Translations under genes and position numbers: made by a program
Part shown: piece after piece, positions 17,812 to 26,158 of the stretch
Position numbering within the stretch: the first letter of the stretch is position 1
How the letters are laid out: every line of letters starts with the position of its first letter
Notes under the pieces: model-generated
What the model saw: only the letters and a program-made list of their open reading frames with translations
Database searches by the model: none
What the model was told of the DNA's origin: nothing
NCBI GenBank assembly: GCA_038246575.1
Contig: JBBRVU010000010.1
Coordinates: forward strand, 1-48,634
Length of the DNA stretch: 48,634 nt
Direction: 5' to 3'
DNA from: JACCUZ01 sp038246575
GTDB taxonomy: Bacteria; Actinomycetota; Actinomycetes; JACCUZ01

Positions 17812-18464
17812 CCGAATCCCGCGACGTGAGCGCCCCGCCGGTGTACGTCCACCCCGAACTCACCTCCGGGCTGGACCGGCTGGCTGCCGAGTTCGCCGGC
17901 ACCTTCGGCCGCGACACCGTCGCCGCGTGCCTTGTCGACTCCTACACCCAGCTCGCCCGGGGAGCCCGCCTGCACGGGTTCCTGCCGCTGCTGGCCGAGC
18001 GGTTCACCCGGGAACGGCTGCACGCGCACTCCACCGTGGAAGGACACCGGATGACCGACCGACCCGAGGTGCTGTTCGTCTGCGTCCACAACGCCGGGCG
18101 CTCCCAGATGGCCGCCGCGCTGCTCGCCCACCACGCCGAGGGCCGGGTCGTCGTCCGGTCCGCCGGTTCGGCGCCGGCCGACACGATCAACCCGGCCGTG
18201 GTGGAGGTGATGAGCGAACTCGGGCTCGACCTGACCGAGGAGTTCCCCAAGCCGCTGACCACCGAGGCCGTGCAGGCCAGCGACGTCGTCATCACCATGG
18301 GCTGCGGGGACGCGTGCCCGATCTTCCCCGGCAAGCGCTACCTCGACTGGGACCTCGACGACCCCGCCGGGCAGGACGTCGCCACCGTACGGCGCATCCG
18401 CGACGAGATCGACGCCCGGGTTCGGACGCTCCTCGCCGAGCTCGTGCCCGCGCCGACACCGTAA
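17808..18464 (+). CDS. arsC: arsenate reductase (LMW-PTPase type) with N-terminal helical domain
   Basis: The 218-residue cytoplasmic enzyme reduces As(V) to As(III) for Acr3. The phosphatase-type P-loop is C92-VHNAGR-S. Downstream are ITMGCGDACPIFPG with two further Cys and the YLDWDLDDP acid loop. About 80 residues precede the catalytic domain and form a helical module (HPELTSGLDRLAAEFAGTFG ... LVDSYTQLARGA) known from actinobacterial arsenate reductases of this type. A second ATG (MTDRPEVLF) shows where the catalytic domain starts. In actinobacteria the electron donor is usually mycothiol or thioredoxin; which one cannot be decided here. Confidence 0.92.
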   Translation: MTESRDVSAPPVYVHPELTSGLDRLAAEFAGTFGRDTVAACLVDSYTQLARGARLHGFLPLLAERFTRERLHAHSTVEGHRMTDRPEVLFVCVHNAGRSQMAAALLAHHAEGRVVVRSAGSAPADTINPAVVEVMSELGLDLTEEFPKPLTTEAVQASDVVITMGCGDACPIFPGKRYLDWDLDDPAGQDVATVRRIRDEIDARVRTLLAELVPAPTP

Positions 18465-18481
18465 AGGCACGCGCTGCCGCG

Positions 18482-18787
18482 TCACGGCTCAGCGGCCGCC
18501 GCGCTGCACCCTCGGCGTCGACGTCCGCCTCGCTGATCGGACGGCGGACGTAGATGTGCCCAGCCGTCGATGAGCAGCAACACCGCCCAGCCGGCCATCA
18601 CCCACGCCGGCCAGAAGTAGCCGGCCCCGGTGACCGCCCACGCGGCGACCAGGAACAGGTTGACCACCACGAAGGCGAACACATCGCCGCGGAACCTGCG
18701 GCGCCGCTCCAACCGCCGACGGGCCTCGTCCCGCTCGGATGTGGACGGATCGCTCCCGTACGGCATCGAGGGCAGGCTTGTGGTCAT
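18482..18787 (-). CDS. 2TM-domain membrane protein
   Basis: From ATG 18787 (GAGGTG upstream) the protein of about 100 residues has an Arg-rich cytoplasmic start (EARRRLERRRRFRGD). Two transmembrane helices follow (VFAFVVVNLFLVAAWAVTG and FWPAWVMAGWAVLLLIDGW). This fits the small 2TM domain family often found next to histidine kinases or as stand-alone proteins. Function unknown. It is convergent with arsC, the stops being 17 bp apart. Confidence 0.7.
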   Translation of the reverse strand: MTTSLPSMPYGSDPSTSERDEARRRLERRRRFRGDVFAFVVVNLFLVAAWAVTGAGYFWPAWVMAGWAVLLLIDGWAHLRPPSDQRGGRRRRGCSAAAAEP

Positions 18788-18858
18788 CGCACACCTCACG
18801 CCGACGTGATCGACGCGGCGGCCGGGCCCGTCGGTGGAGCCCCCACCGCCGGTTCAGG

Positions 18859-19277
18859 TCAGATCAGACGTGCACCGACGAGCCGCCCGGCGCTGGGCCG
18901 GTGCTGCGCGCGGCCACCCTCGGCGCCGGCTGCGCGGAGGTGACGCATCGTGGCCATCACCCACATCACGACGGTCGCCGCGACGAGCGCGGCGAGCATC
19001 CCCGCATCGGCCCGGATGAGCGTGACGACCCCGACGATCGCGGCGAACAGCCCGATCACACCGGTGACCGCCAGGTACACGCGCGAGCCCTGCAGCAGCT
19101 CGCTGAAGGCCGGGACCACGGCGGTGGCCGACGCCGCGAATCCGAGCAGCAGCACAACCCGGCGATCAGCCGGGTCCCCGCCGTCGTCGTGTCGACGAAC
19201 AGCAGCCACAAGCCGTAGACGGCGACGGCGATCAGCACCAAAGTGCTGGCGATCTTGTCTCGGAACGGGAGCGACAT
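18859..19277 (-). pseudogene. four-helix membrane protein, frameshifted
   Basis: ATG 19277 follows GGGGAGG at 19284-19290 and opens MSLPFRDKIASTLVLIAVA. TM1 (LIAVAVYGLWLLF) continues to AGTRLIAG, where the frame breaks near 19155. The next frame carries VVLLLGFAASATAVV, VYLAVTGVIGLFAAIVGVVT and MLAALVAATVVMWVMATM. The pieces join into one protein of about 138 residues with four helices. One indel separates them. No family name is assigned; it is a short conserved-looking membrane protein at the end of block 1. Confidence 0.6.
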
Positions 19278-19786
19278 GGCTGGCCTCCCCTCGGCCTCCG
19301 CGGCGGGGGCGGGCAAACGTGGCCGCCCGGGTCGACGGCTACTCCAACGATCGCGCCATCGGCGCCGGCTGCGTAGCGGCGTTCGCCCAGAGCTGTCGAA
19401 CCAAGCGGGCCGTGCCTGGACCGCCATCGGGCCCCAGGCGGCACACATCGGCACCGCCGCTGGGCGCCGGAACAGCCCGACGGCCACGAAGTGGTCGCAA
19501 CCTCGATCACGCCGGCAGGCACACGTGAGACGGTGCCGACCGACGAGGACGCGCGTCGCTGGGCTGGCGACCTAGCGACGAGCCGGAGAGGCGTCCCAGC
19601 CGTCCCAGCCGTGGCGGCCCGACTCTGGGCGTTCCGTTGTGACGGCTTCGCTGCAGCCGCCGACCAAGATCATGCTCACGAGTATGTTCACGAACACCCG
19701 TCCAAGCAGGACAAAGCACCCAGCAAGACAGGCCGATACCGCGGGAAGTATCGGACGGAAACGGCCTCTGACCTGCGGCTTTACGT
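19278..19786. other. right end of block 1, no gene; inverted repeat near att copy B
   Basis: No plausible gene is seen in about 500 bp. A 7-bp perfect inverted repeat, CCGATAC/GTATCGG, lies at 19733-19739 and 19748-19754, shortly before the tRNA-derived repeat. It parallels the hairpin placed before copy A, although the sequences differ. ORFs ending in AGAGFEPATSGL are tRNA read-through artefacts. Confidence 0.5.
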
Positions 19787-19833
19787 TGGTAGCGGGGGCA
19801 GGATTTGAACCTGCGACCTCTGGGTTATGAGCC
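19787..19833 (-). repeat. att-like direct repeat: 3' half of tRNA-Met(CAU), copy B
   Basis: Identical over 47 bp to 3500-3546: anticodon loop, T arm, 3' acceptor strand and encoded ACCA on the minus strand, with no D arm or 5' acceptor strand. The two copies diverge exactly at the 5' side of the anticodon loop/stem, where tRNA-targeting integrases of actinobacterial elements often exchange strands. It marks the junction of block 1 and the integrase-bearing block 2. Confidence 0.85.
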
Positions 19834-19997
19834 CCATCTTGGGTCGGGATGATGCACACCTCACCTGTGGACAGCCTGTCGTCGTCCCAGGTCAGAGACA
19901 CAATGGCAGTCCACGAACGTCCACTCGTGGTCGCCGATTTCCGGCGACGTCTGTTGACCATTCGTTGACCGGCAGGCCAGGACACAAAGGAGCCACG

Positions 19998-21131
19998 ATG
20001 CCATCGGTGCGCAAGAGAACCCGTTCGGAAGGGTCGAAGTACACGGCGCTGTACCGGGACCCGGCAGGGCGGCAGCGCTCGGCGGGAACCTTCACCTCGC
20101 GTCGGGAGGCCGAGCGGGCCGGGCATCGCGCCGAAGGAACCATCGAGACCGGAGCATGGCTCGACCGCACCGCGGGGCGGATCACCTTCCGCGACTACGT
20201 CGAGGAGGTGTGGTGGCCGAGTCGGCACCTTGAGGTGAGCACCAAGGCCGGTTACAGGTCCAACCTGGACTGCCACTTCCTGCCGTTCTTCGGGGATCTC
20301 CCGATGGCCGACATCCTGCCCTCCACCGTGCAGGCTTGGGTGACCAAGGCGGTCGCCGAGGGGCTCTCGGCTCGCAGCGTCGTCAAGTACCACGTCATGT
20401 TGCATGGAGTGTTCAAGCGGGCGGTCCGGGACCGGGTTATCGGGCACAACCCGTGCGCCGACACCGAGCTGCCCAAGGTGGTCGCGCGCAAGACCCGGAT
20501 CGTGACCCCTGAGGAGTTCGACAAGCTCGTCACCTGCGTGCCCGTCCGATGGACGCCGCTGGTGCTGACCGCTATCGAGACCGGACTGCGCTGGGGAGAA
20601 CTGATCGCGCTGCGCCCCAGGCACGTCGACTTCCTGCGCCGAACGATCACCGTGGAAGAGACCATCGTGGAGGTGTCGAAGAAGCTCTCCCCCACCGGTG
20701 AGAGGATGGTCGTCAAGCCTTACCCCAAGGACGACGAACCGCGCACCCTCCGCGTCAGCCAGCAACTCCTCGACGTCCTGGCCGCCCAGGCAGGCAGGCT
20801 CACCCTGGCTCGGGACGATCTCCTCTTCCCTTCGACCGAGACGGCCGGGGGCCGGCCGATGTCCCGCAACACGTTCCGCACGAAGGTCTGGCTCCCCGCG
20901 CTGGATGACGCCAAGCTTGGAATCCACGTTCGGATGCACGACCTGAGACATGCGCACGCCTCGTGGCTGCTGGCCGGCGGCGCCGACCTCAAGGCCGTCA
21001 TGGAGCGCCTCGGCCATTCCCAGATCCAGACCACGCAGAAGTACCTGCACACCCTGCCCGAGGCCGACGACCGAGCGCTTGCCGCGTTCCAGAGCATCCG
21101 AGGCCGAGGCACGGGAACGTCCTCTCGGTGA
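19998..21131 (+). CDS. int: tyrosine site-specific integrase
   Basis: The 377-residue integrase has an N-terminal AP2-like arm-binding segment (YTALYRDPAGRQRSAGTFTS) and a SAM-like core-binding domain (about 65-150). The C-terminal catalytic domain has R198 (TGLRWGEL), H314-x-x-R317 (HDLRHAHAS), H340 (LGHSQ) and the nucleophile Y349 (TQKYLH). All catalytic residues are present. ATG 19998 follows AAAGGAG. It begins 165 bp after the tRNA-derived repeat, the standard position for an int gene beside its att site. Its stop overlaps the GTG of the toxin-like gene. Confidence 0.93.
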   Translation: MPSVRKRTRSEGSKYTALYRDPAGRQRSAGTFTSRREAERAGHRAEGTIETGAWLDRTAGRITFRDYVEEVWWPSRHLEVSTKAGYRSNLDCHFLPFFGDLPMADILPSTVQAWVTKAVAEGLSARSVVKYHVMLHGVFKRAVRDRVIGHNPCADTELPKVVARKTRIVTPEEFDKLVTCVPVRWTPLVLTAIETGLRWGELIALRPRHVDFLRRTITVEETIVEVSKKLSPTGERMVVKPYPKDDEPRTLRVSQQLLDVLAAQAGRLTLARDDLLFPSTETAGGRPMSRNTFRTKVWLPALDDAKLGIHVRMHDLRHAHASWLLAGGADLKAVMERLGHSQIQTTQKYLHTLPEADDRALAAFQSIRGRGTGTSSR

Positions 21132-21619
21132 CCCCCGACAAGAAGCCACATCGGCCACGGCGACGACCCGCACGGGCCGACCCGGCCAGGTCGCGTCCCT
21201 CCCCCGACGATCTGTACCACATCGTGTACTTCCGCCGACACGTTGACGACGATCCCGGGCAGGCGATCCCTGGTCGAGAGTTCCTGCGCCGGTGCCCACC
21301 CAAGGTCCGCGCGACGATGGTCGCCGTCCTGACCCAGGTAGCCGCCGCCCCACCACACCGCTTCGCCGGCGGCGGCTACTGGGAAGCGATGCACGCCGAC
21401 ATGGCCGGCTACTTCGAGGTACGGGTGGACGGCCCCGGCCGACACCACTACCGGCTCTTCTGCCTGCTGGACACCGCCGCCGAGGGCCTTGGGCCGCTGC
21501 TGGTCATCATCGCCGGGGCGGACAAACCGTTCCGCACCACCCTGCCCACCTCGACCTACCACGACGTGCGCGCCCTCGGACAGGAGTACTCGCACCGCAA
21601 CCCACGATCGCTGGCCTGA
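21128..21619 (+). CDS. HigB/Gp49-like RelE-superfamily toxin
   Basis: The protein of about 163 residues has a basic N-terminal extension. The core matches phage-derived Gp49-like/HigB toxins: REFLRRCPPKVRATMVAVL, GYWEAMHADMAGYFEVRV, HHYRLFCLLD, ADKPFRTTL. The family cleaves mRNA, usually at the ribosome. The GTG at 21128 overlaps the integrase TGA, so it may be transcribed with int; a shorter form starting further in is possible. The partner XRE antitoxin lies convergently, 19 bp away. Confidence 0.75.
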   Translation: MTPDKKPHRPRRRPARADPARSRPSPDDLYHIVYFRRHVDDDPGQAIPGREFLRRCPPKVRATMVAVLTQVAAAPPHRFAGGGYWEAMHADMAGYFEVRVDGPGRHHYRLFCLLDTAAEGLGPLLVIIAGADKPFRTTLPTSTYHDVRALGQEYSHRNPRSLA

Positions 21620-21638
21620 TAAAACCCCGGCGGCCGGC

Positions 21639-21995
21639 TCAGCTGGCCTTGGTCCCCCGACGCAACGGCTCGGCCACCCGCTGGCGCTCCGCCGCGCTCA
21701 TCGGCTCCAACGTCACCCGGTACCCCAACACGCTCGCCAACTCCGCGACCAAGCTCAGCTGAGGGTTGACGGACTTGGCCGTGAGCAGCCGACGGATGGA
21801 CTCCGGCGTCCGCCCGATCGATCGGGCCAGTTCACTCTTGCTGATCCCCAGCTCCTGCCGGACGTCGTCGAGCTGGTTGACGATCCGATCGACCGTGGCG
21901 ATCCGCTCGGACTCCAGTAGGTACTGGTGCCGGAACTCGTCATCCTTTAGGTCCTCGGCCAGGTCCTGCCAGAACCCACTCGGCGCTGCGCTCAT
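21639..21995 (-). CDS. XRE-family antitoxin (HigA-like)
   Basis: The 118-residue protein has FWQDLAEDLKDDEFRHQYLL and ESERIATVDRIVNQLDDVRQ in the N-terminal half, typical of antitoxins of Gp49-like toxins. An HTH follows (LGISKSELARSIGRTPESIR). ATG 21995 is on the minus strand. It would neutralise the toxin by direct binding and repress its own promoter. The two genes are usually tandem; here they face each other. Confidence 0.75.
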   Translation of the reverse strand: MSAAPSGFWQDLAEDLKDDEFRHQYLLESERIATVDRIVNQLDDVRQELGISKSELARSIGRTPESIRRLLTAKSVNPQLSLVAELASVLGYRVTLEPMSAAERQRVAEPLRRGTKAS

Positions 21996-22170
21996 GCGAC
22001 TCGCCTCCCTCCACTGAACAAATCGTACCATCCATGTTACGCACATCAGCGATGTCCCGACCCCACCCCTGCCGGCATCCGGGGCTTGATCCCCTTCACC
22101 CTCCACCCCCGGAGCCCAGACGGGAGGCCTAGCGCCGGTCTTGTCAGTGGGCGGTGGTTCAATCAGCGGT

Positions 22171-24168
22171 ATGGATGAGACAGTCTCTGTCGAGGTGGGC
22201 GAAGACCACCTCGCCGCGTTCACGCGGTCACCCAAGGTCGCCATCGCCGAGTTGGTGTGGAACGGCCTCGACGCCGATGCGACCGACGTTAGCGTCGAGT
22301 TCAAGCTGAACCCCCTCGACGGGATCGACGAGGTCATCGTCAAGGACAACGGCACCGGCATGACACCCAGCGACGCCTCCTTTGGCTTCCGCAACTTCGG
22401 CAACTCATGGAAGCGAACAGCTACGGCTACATCCGGCGGACGGACGCTTCACGGCAAGCTGGGGCGGGGCCGCTACACGGCATTCTCGATCGGCGCATAC
22501 CCGGTCTGGGAGTCGGTAGCGGATGAGGATGGCGCTCGGCACCGACTAAAGGTGACGGGGCACGCGAGCAGTCTGCGTAGCTTCCGAGTCGTCACGGACG
22601 ACGCCCCGACCAAGGACGCTACTGGCACCGTGGTCACCATCGCCCAACTCACGGAGGCGGCGCAGCGCGAGTTGCTCCGCGAGAGCATCTGGGAAGACCT
22701 AACGACACGCTTCGCACCCTACTTGGAGCAGTATCCACAGACCAAGATCAACTACCGGGGGAACGCTCTCAACCCGGCCGGCCTGCGCGACAGAACCGAC
22801 ATATCGACGATCACCGTGTCTGATTCAGATACGACGGCGGAGCTTCACATCATCGAGTGGAGGATCAGGGTCGAGCGCAGGCTGTACCTGTGCGACGAGC
22901 ACGGTTCGGCTTTGGCGGACGTCCCGCCAGGGATCCAGGCGCCGGGCTATCAATTCACCGCATACCTGCACTGGTCGGGCTTCCAAGAAATCGGCCACGA
23001 CATCATCCTCGCTGAGATGGACTCCGGCACCGTCGGTGAGCTGGTCGCAGCGGCGAAGGCCCGTGTTCGCGAATATTTCAAGGGTCGTCTCGCTGAGAAG
23101 CAGAAGGAAGTTATTCAAGAATGGGAAACTGACGGGGTCTACCCGTACTCTGGCGAGCCGGAGACTCCGACGCAGATGGCTGAGCGTCAGACCTTCGATA
23201 TCGTGGCGCTCTCTGCTGCCTCGATAGTGAACGAGGGAACCCAGCGGTCCCGGAAGCTCACGCTTAGGCTGATCAAGAGCGCGCTAGAGTCCGGGCCGAG
23301 CGCGCTTCAAGACGTATTGCTCGATGTGTTGGAGTTGCCGGAGGAGAAGGTCCTGGAGCTTCGGACCCTGCTCGACCGCACGACCCTCTCGGGGGTCATC
23401 GCTGCATCCACTCGTATCGCCGCCCGGCTTGACTTCCTTTCGGGACTCGACGCCCTGATCTTCGACGCGGACAGTCGGAAGCACACCCTGGAGCGCCGTC
23501 AATTGCACCGCATCCTTGCCAACGAGACGTGGATCTTCGGCGAGGAGTGGGCGCTGATTGGTGACGATGACCGGTTGACGCAGGTATTGGCGAAGTACCT
23601 GGAGAAGTTGGGTCAGAATGTCGAGTTGGCCGCGCTCGCACCGGTCCTGCGCGAAGACGGGAGCGACGCGATCCCCGATCTTGTGCTATCGAGGACACTT
23701 GAGACGTCTGAGAACAAATGGGAGCATCTCGTCGTCGAACTGAAGCGGCCGTCTCACAGACTTGCCTCGGAGGATATCGACCAGATCAGGTCCTACGCCG
23801 TGGCCGTCTCCGAGGATGAGCGGTTCCAACAGCCGAACGCGCATTGGACCTATGTGCTCGTCGGCAACAGCACCACGCAGGGCGTCGATGACCAACGCGA
23901 GCTGGTCAACCAACCATTCGGCCTTGTCCAGCCGTCGAAGCGATACTCGATCTGGGTACGGACGTGGGCCGAGGTAATCGGTGACGCGCGACACCGGCAC
24001 AGGTTCGTCCAACAGAGTCTCGACTACACGACCACCCATGACACGGGAGTCGTCTATCTCCAGCAAAGGCACAGCCAGTATCTCCCGGAGGGCCTAGCGC
24101 CTCATCAGGATATCGACTCGCGGGCGCTTGAACATGGGCAAGCGGCTCGTGGAGAAAGCCTGCTGTAG
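22171..24168 (+). CDS. GHKL ATPase fused to Shedu-like (DUF4263) PD-(D/E)xK nuclease, putative defence protein
   Basis: The 665-residue protein is intact. Residues 1-190 are a GHKL (Hsp90/MutL/histidine-kinase) ATPase: E27-LVW-N31, D59-NGTGM, and a glycine-rich lid GKLGRGRYTAFSIG at 95-108. The middle is helical. Near residues 450-525 is the Shedu-type nuclease: LHRILANETWIFGEEW, then PD503 in IPDLVLSR and E523-x-K525 in HLVVELKRP. Shedu nucleases are anti-phage effectors whose N-terminal parts vary; a GHKL module would be an ATP-dependent sensor or gate (inference). The DNA is noticeably less G+C-rich than its neighbours, suggesting separate acquisition. The ATG at 22171 is preferred to an upstream TTG at 22141. 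Confidence 0.75.
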   Translation: MDETVSVEVGEDHLAAFTRSPKVAIAELVWNGLDADATDVSVEFKLNPLDGIDEVIVKDNGTGMTPSDASFGFRNFGNSWKRTATATSGGRTLHGKLGRGRYTAFSIGAYPVWESVADEDGARHRLKVTGHASSLRSFRVVTDDAPTKDATGTVVTIAQLTEAAQRELLRESIWEDLTTRFAPYLEQYPQTKINYRGNALNPAGLRDRTDISTITVSDSDTTAELHIIEWRIRVERRLYLCDEHGSALADVPPGIQAPGYQFTAYLHWSGFQEIGHDIILAEMDSGTVGELVAAAKARVREYFKGRLAEKQKEVIQEWETDGVYPYSGEPETPTQMAERQTFDIVALSAASIVNEGTQRSRKLTLRLIKSALESGPSALQDVLLDVLELPEEKVLELRTLLDRTTLSGVIAASTRIAARLDFLSGLDALIFDADSRKHTLERRQLHRILANETWIFGEEWALIGDDDRLTQVLAKYLEKLGQNVELAALAPVLREDGSDAIPDLVLSRTLETSENKWEHLVVELKRPSHRLASEDIDQIRSYAVAVSEDERFQQPNAHWTYVLVGNSTTQGVDDQRELVNQPFGLVQPSKRYSIWVRTWAEVIGDARHRHRFVQQSLDYTTTHDTGVVYLQQRHSQYLPEGLAPHQDIDSRALEHGQAARGESLL

Positions 24169-24259
24169 GTCTAGCAGGATCGGAGCCGGTGTCGAGCGAC
24201 GTTCGGAACGTTGCCAAGAGGCGACGACCCAGGCGAAGTTTCCGACTCGGCAGAGTTGG

Positions 24260-25648
24260 TCACAGACCGGCCGCAGGTGGGCGTGCTCGCGCAATGGTTG
24301 CAGCGACAAGCGAATGTTGCCCTCTGAGCGGCGCGACATCGGCGCTCGCGGCCGCGTAAGCCACCAGCAGAGGCCTGAGGTGCTCAGGTCGCGCAGCGAC
24401 ATACCTGCCGGCGAGCTTGGCTGCGGCGAGGTCGGGGTGGTCTGTGACCTCGTCGCCGGTAAGAGCCCGGGCGGGGACGTACAACTGACCGGTGTTTGAA
24501 AGTCGCTGAACGGTCGTGGCATTCCAGTCGGCGACTTCACCGAAGACCTCGGTGCCGCGCAGAAGAATCGCTTCGAGCCGCTGCCGGTCGCCTGCTCCGA
24601 GATCGGATCCGTGGACTCCACGTGGTGCCAGCGACACGAGCCGCTGCCAGGTGGTCGTCGTCAGTGCATCCATGGCCGGTGAAGCGGGACCAAGGGTTCG
24701 GAGCCGGCGCAGCTGCAGCCGCGCGACGCGCCATTGCCCCCCAGGACCGGGCGAACCACCAGAAGCCAGCGCATCTGCAAAGCGTGGGGGCGGCGCAGGT
24801 TCCGACGTCCCCACGAGTTCCAAGGTTGCATGCCAGCGGATGGCGATCGCGGCGATCTTGCCGAGGCTGGTGATCGAGGCGCGCTCACTCGCAGCCAGTT
24901 GCCAAGCGGCCAACCGCAGGGTGGCGAGCAGGTCGGCCAGGTCGGTGACCGGGTCGCCGACCCTGATGGCGGGGCGGGCGACCTGGGTGCGCGCCAGCAG
25001 GGCGACGTCTCCTGGGTCAGCCGCCGCAGGGCGCCCGAGGCGTAGAGCAGCGTCGCGGACCGCGCCCATGTCCGGCAGCCGTCGGGTGACCTCGTGATGC
25101 CGTAGTCCCGCAACGCGCACCTGTCTGTACAGGTCGGGCTCGGCGTCGGCCGCTGTCGCGATGAGGGCTGCGACCTCGCGTATCCCTGCCTTGCGGACGC
25201 CTCGGGAGTCCAGGGCGGCTGAGTCAGGCGTGCGCCAGGTGCCGTCGGCGGCGCGGTGGGTGGACAGGAGATCGGTGGCAGCGCGTAGGGCCTTGGCGGC
25301 GTCAAGCCAGTGGTCGGCGACCGCGGTTTCACGGACGGCGTCCGGTACTGGCCGTCGCACGTTGACGGCACGGCTGAGGCTGTCCAGCAGCCGGACGGCT
25401 AGCGCCTCTTCCGGGTAGGGTCTGGCCGCCTCTCTGATAGTCCGGACTCGCGCCTCGGGCCCAAAAACGCGGCGAGCGTGGCCGTTCAAGGCGTGGACGA
25501 CCTCGCGATAGGCGGTCATCGCGTTCTGGGCATCGAGTCTGCTCGTCAACGGATCGCGTTCGAGCCCGAGGCTTGCGGCGTCAAGATGACGGCATGCGAG
25601 ATTCATGAGTTCGCCGTGTGTGACGAGAGAGTGGGCCGGGCCGCTCAT
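24260..25648 (-). CDS. hypothetical 462-residue alpha-helical protein, element-associated
   Basis: A long intact frame from ATG 25648, rich in Ala, Arg and Leu, predicted almost entirely helical with no transmembrane segment. I recognise no catalytic motif. Its start overlaps the stop of the upstream gene (TGATG), so the two are coupled. A role in the element's transfer or maintenance is only suggested by position. Confidence 0.65.
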   Translation of the reverse strand: MSGPAHSLVTHGELMNLACRHLDAASLGLERDPLTSRLDAQNAMTAYREVVHALNGHARRVFGPEARVRTIREAARPYPEEALAVRLLDSLSRAVNVRRPVPDAVRETAVADHWLDAAKALRAATDLLSTHRAADGTWRTPDSAALDSRGVRKAGIREVAALIATAADAEPDLYRQVRVAGLRHHEVTRRLPDMGAVRDAALRLGRPAAADPGDVALLARTQVARPAIRVGDPVTDLADLLATLRLAAWQLAASERASITSLGKIAAIAIRWHATLELVGTSEPAPPPRFADALASGGSPGPGGQWRVARLQLRRLRTLGPASPAMDALTTTTWQRLVSLAPRGVHGSDLGAGDRQRLEAILLRGTEVFGEVADWNATTVQRLSNTGQLYVPARALTGDEVTDHPDLAAAKLAGRYVAARPEHLRPLLVAYAAASADVAPLRGQHSLVAATIARARPPAAGL

Positions 25649-26070
25649 CACGCACGTCCGGTCAGATCCCCGTGCGCAGCTGTCAGCCTGTGGACCGCAC
25701 GCGCGATGCACCGGATGTCGGCCGAGGTGAGTCGCGGGTCGCCGATGACCTCGCCGACGACGTCGCGCGCGGCTTTGATCAAGGTGAGGATGGCGGTACG
25801 GCATGCAGTGACGTCGTCCAAGGCTGCGGGGCCCATATCGACGGCCACTGCCATCTGTGGGAGTTCCGGGTGTAGGTGCTCCAGCTCGTCGACAGCGGCG
25901 CCGAGACGGGCGGAAGCGTCCGTCAGCGATAGGTCATCGTCCAGGCCGGGCACGAGCGCCAGCTGCAGCGTGGCGATCTCCGCCGCGTACAGCAACGACC
26001 ACAAGCCACCGATCCCCCGCTCCACCCGACCGACGAGCAGCCGGGTCGGTTCCAGCCAGGACACAGACAT
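25648..26070 (-). CDS. hypothetical protein, coupled to the 462-residue gene
   Basis: The 140-residue protein starts from ATG 26070 (MSVSWLEPTRLLVGRVERGI). It is mostly helical and acidic in the middle (LVPGLDDDLSLTDASARLGA), with no known motif. It overlaps the next gene by TGATG, implying translational coupling. No signal peptide or membrane helix is convincing. Confidence 0.6.
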   Translation of the reverse strand: MSVSWLEPTRLLVGRVERGIGGLWSLLYAAEIATLQLALVPGLDDDLSLTDASARLGAAVDELEHLHPELPQMAVAVDMGPAALDDVTACRTAILTLIKAARDVVGEVIGDPRLTSADIRCIARAVHRLTAAHGDLTGRA

Positions 26071-26158
26071 CGCCCTACCTCTCGTCTGGGCCGCGCGCGG
26101 TCGGCGCGGCAACGTCACACCGGCAGGTGCGCAAAGCCGGCCGCCAACACCCGGGACG

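Larger units (their letters stand above)
3500..19833. mobile_element. candidate integrated island, block 1 (copper and arsenic resistance)
   Basis: The two identical 47-bp tRNA-Met 3'-half repeats bound a 16.3-kb segment filled with copper and arsenic resistance genes and no intact integrase of its own. The island therefore looks like a remnant that lost its recombination module, or that moves only with the tandem element to the right. The unit boundaries are inferred from the repeats only. Confidence 0.55.
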
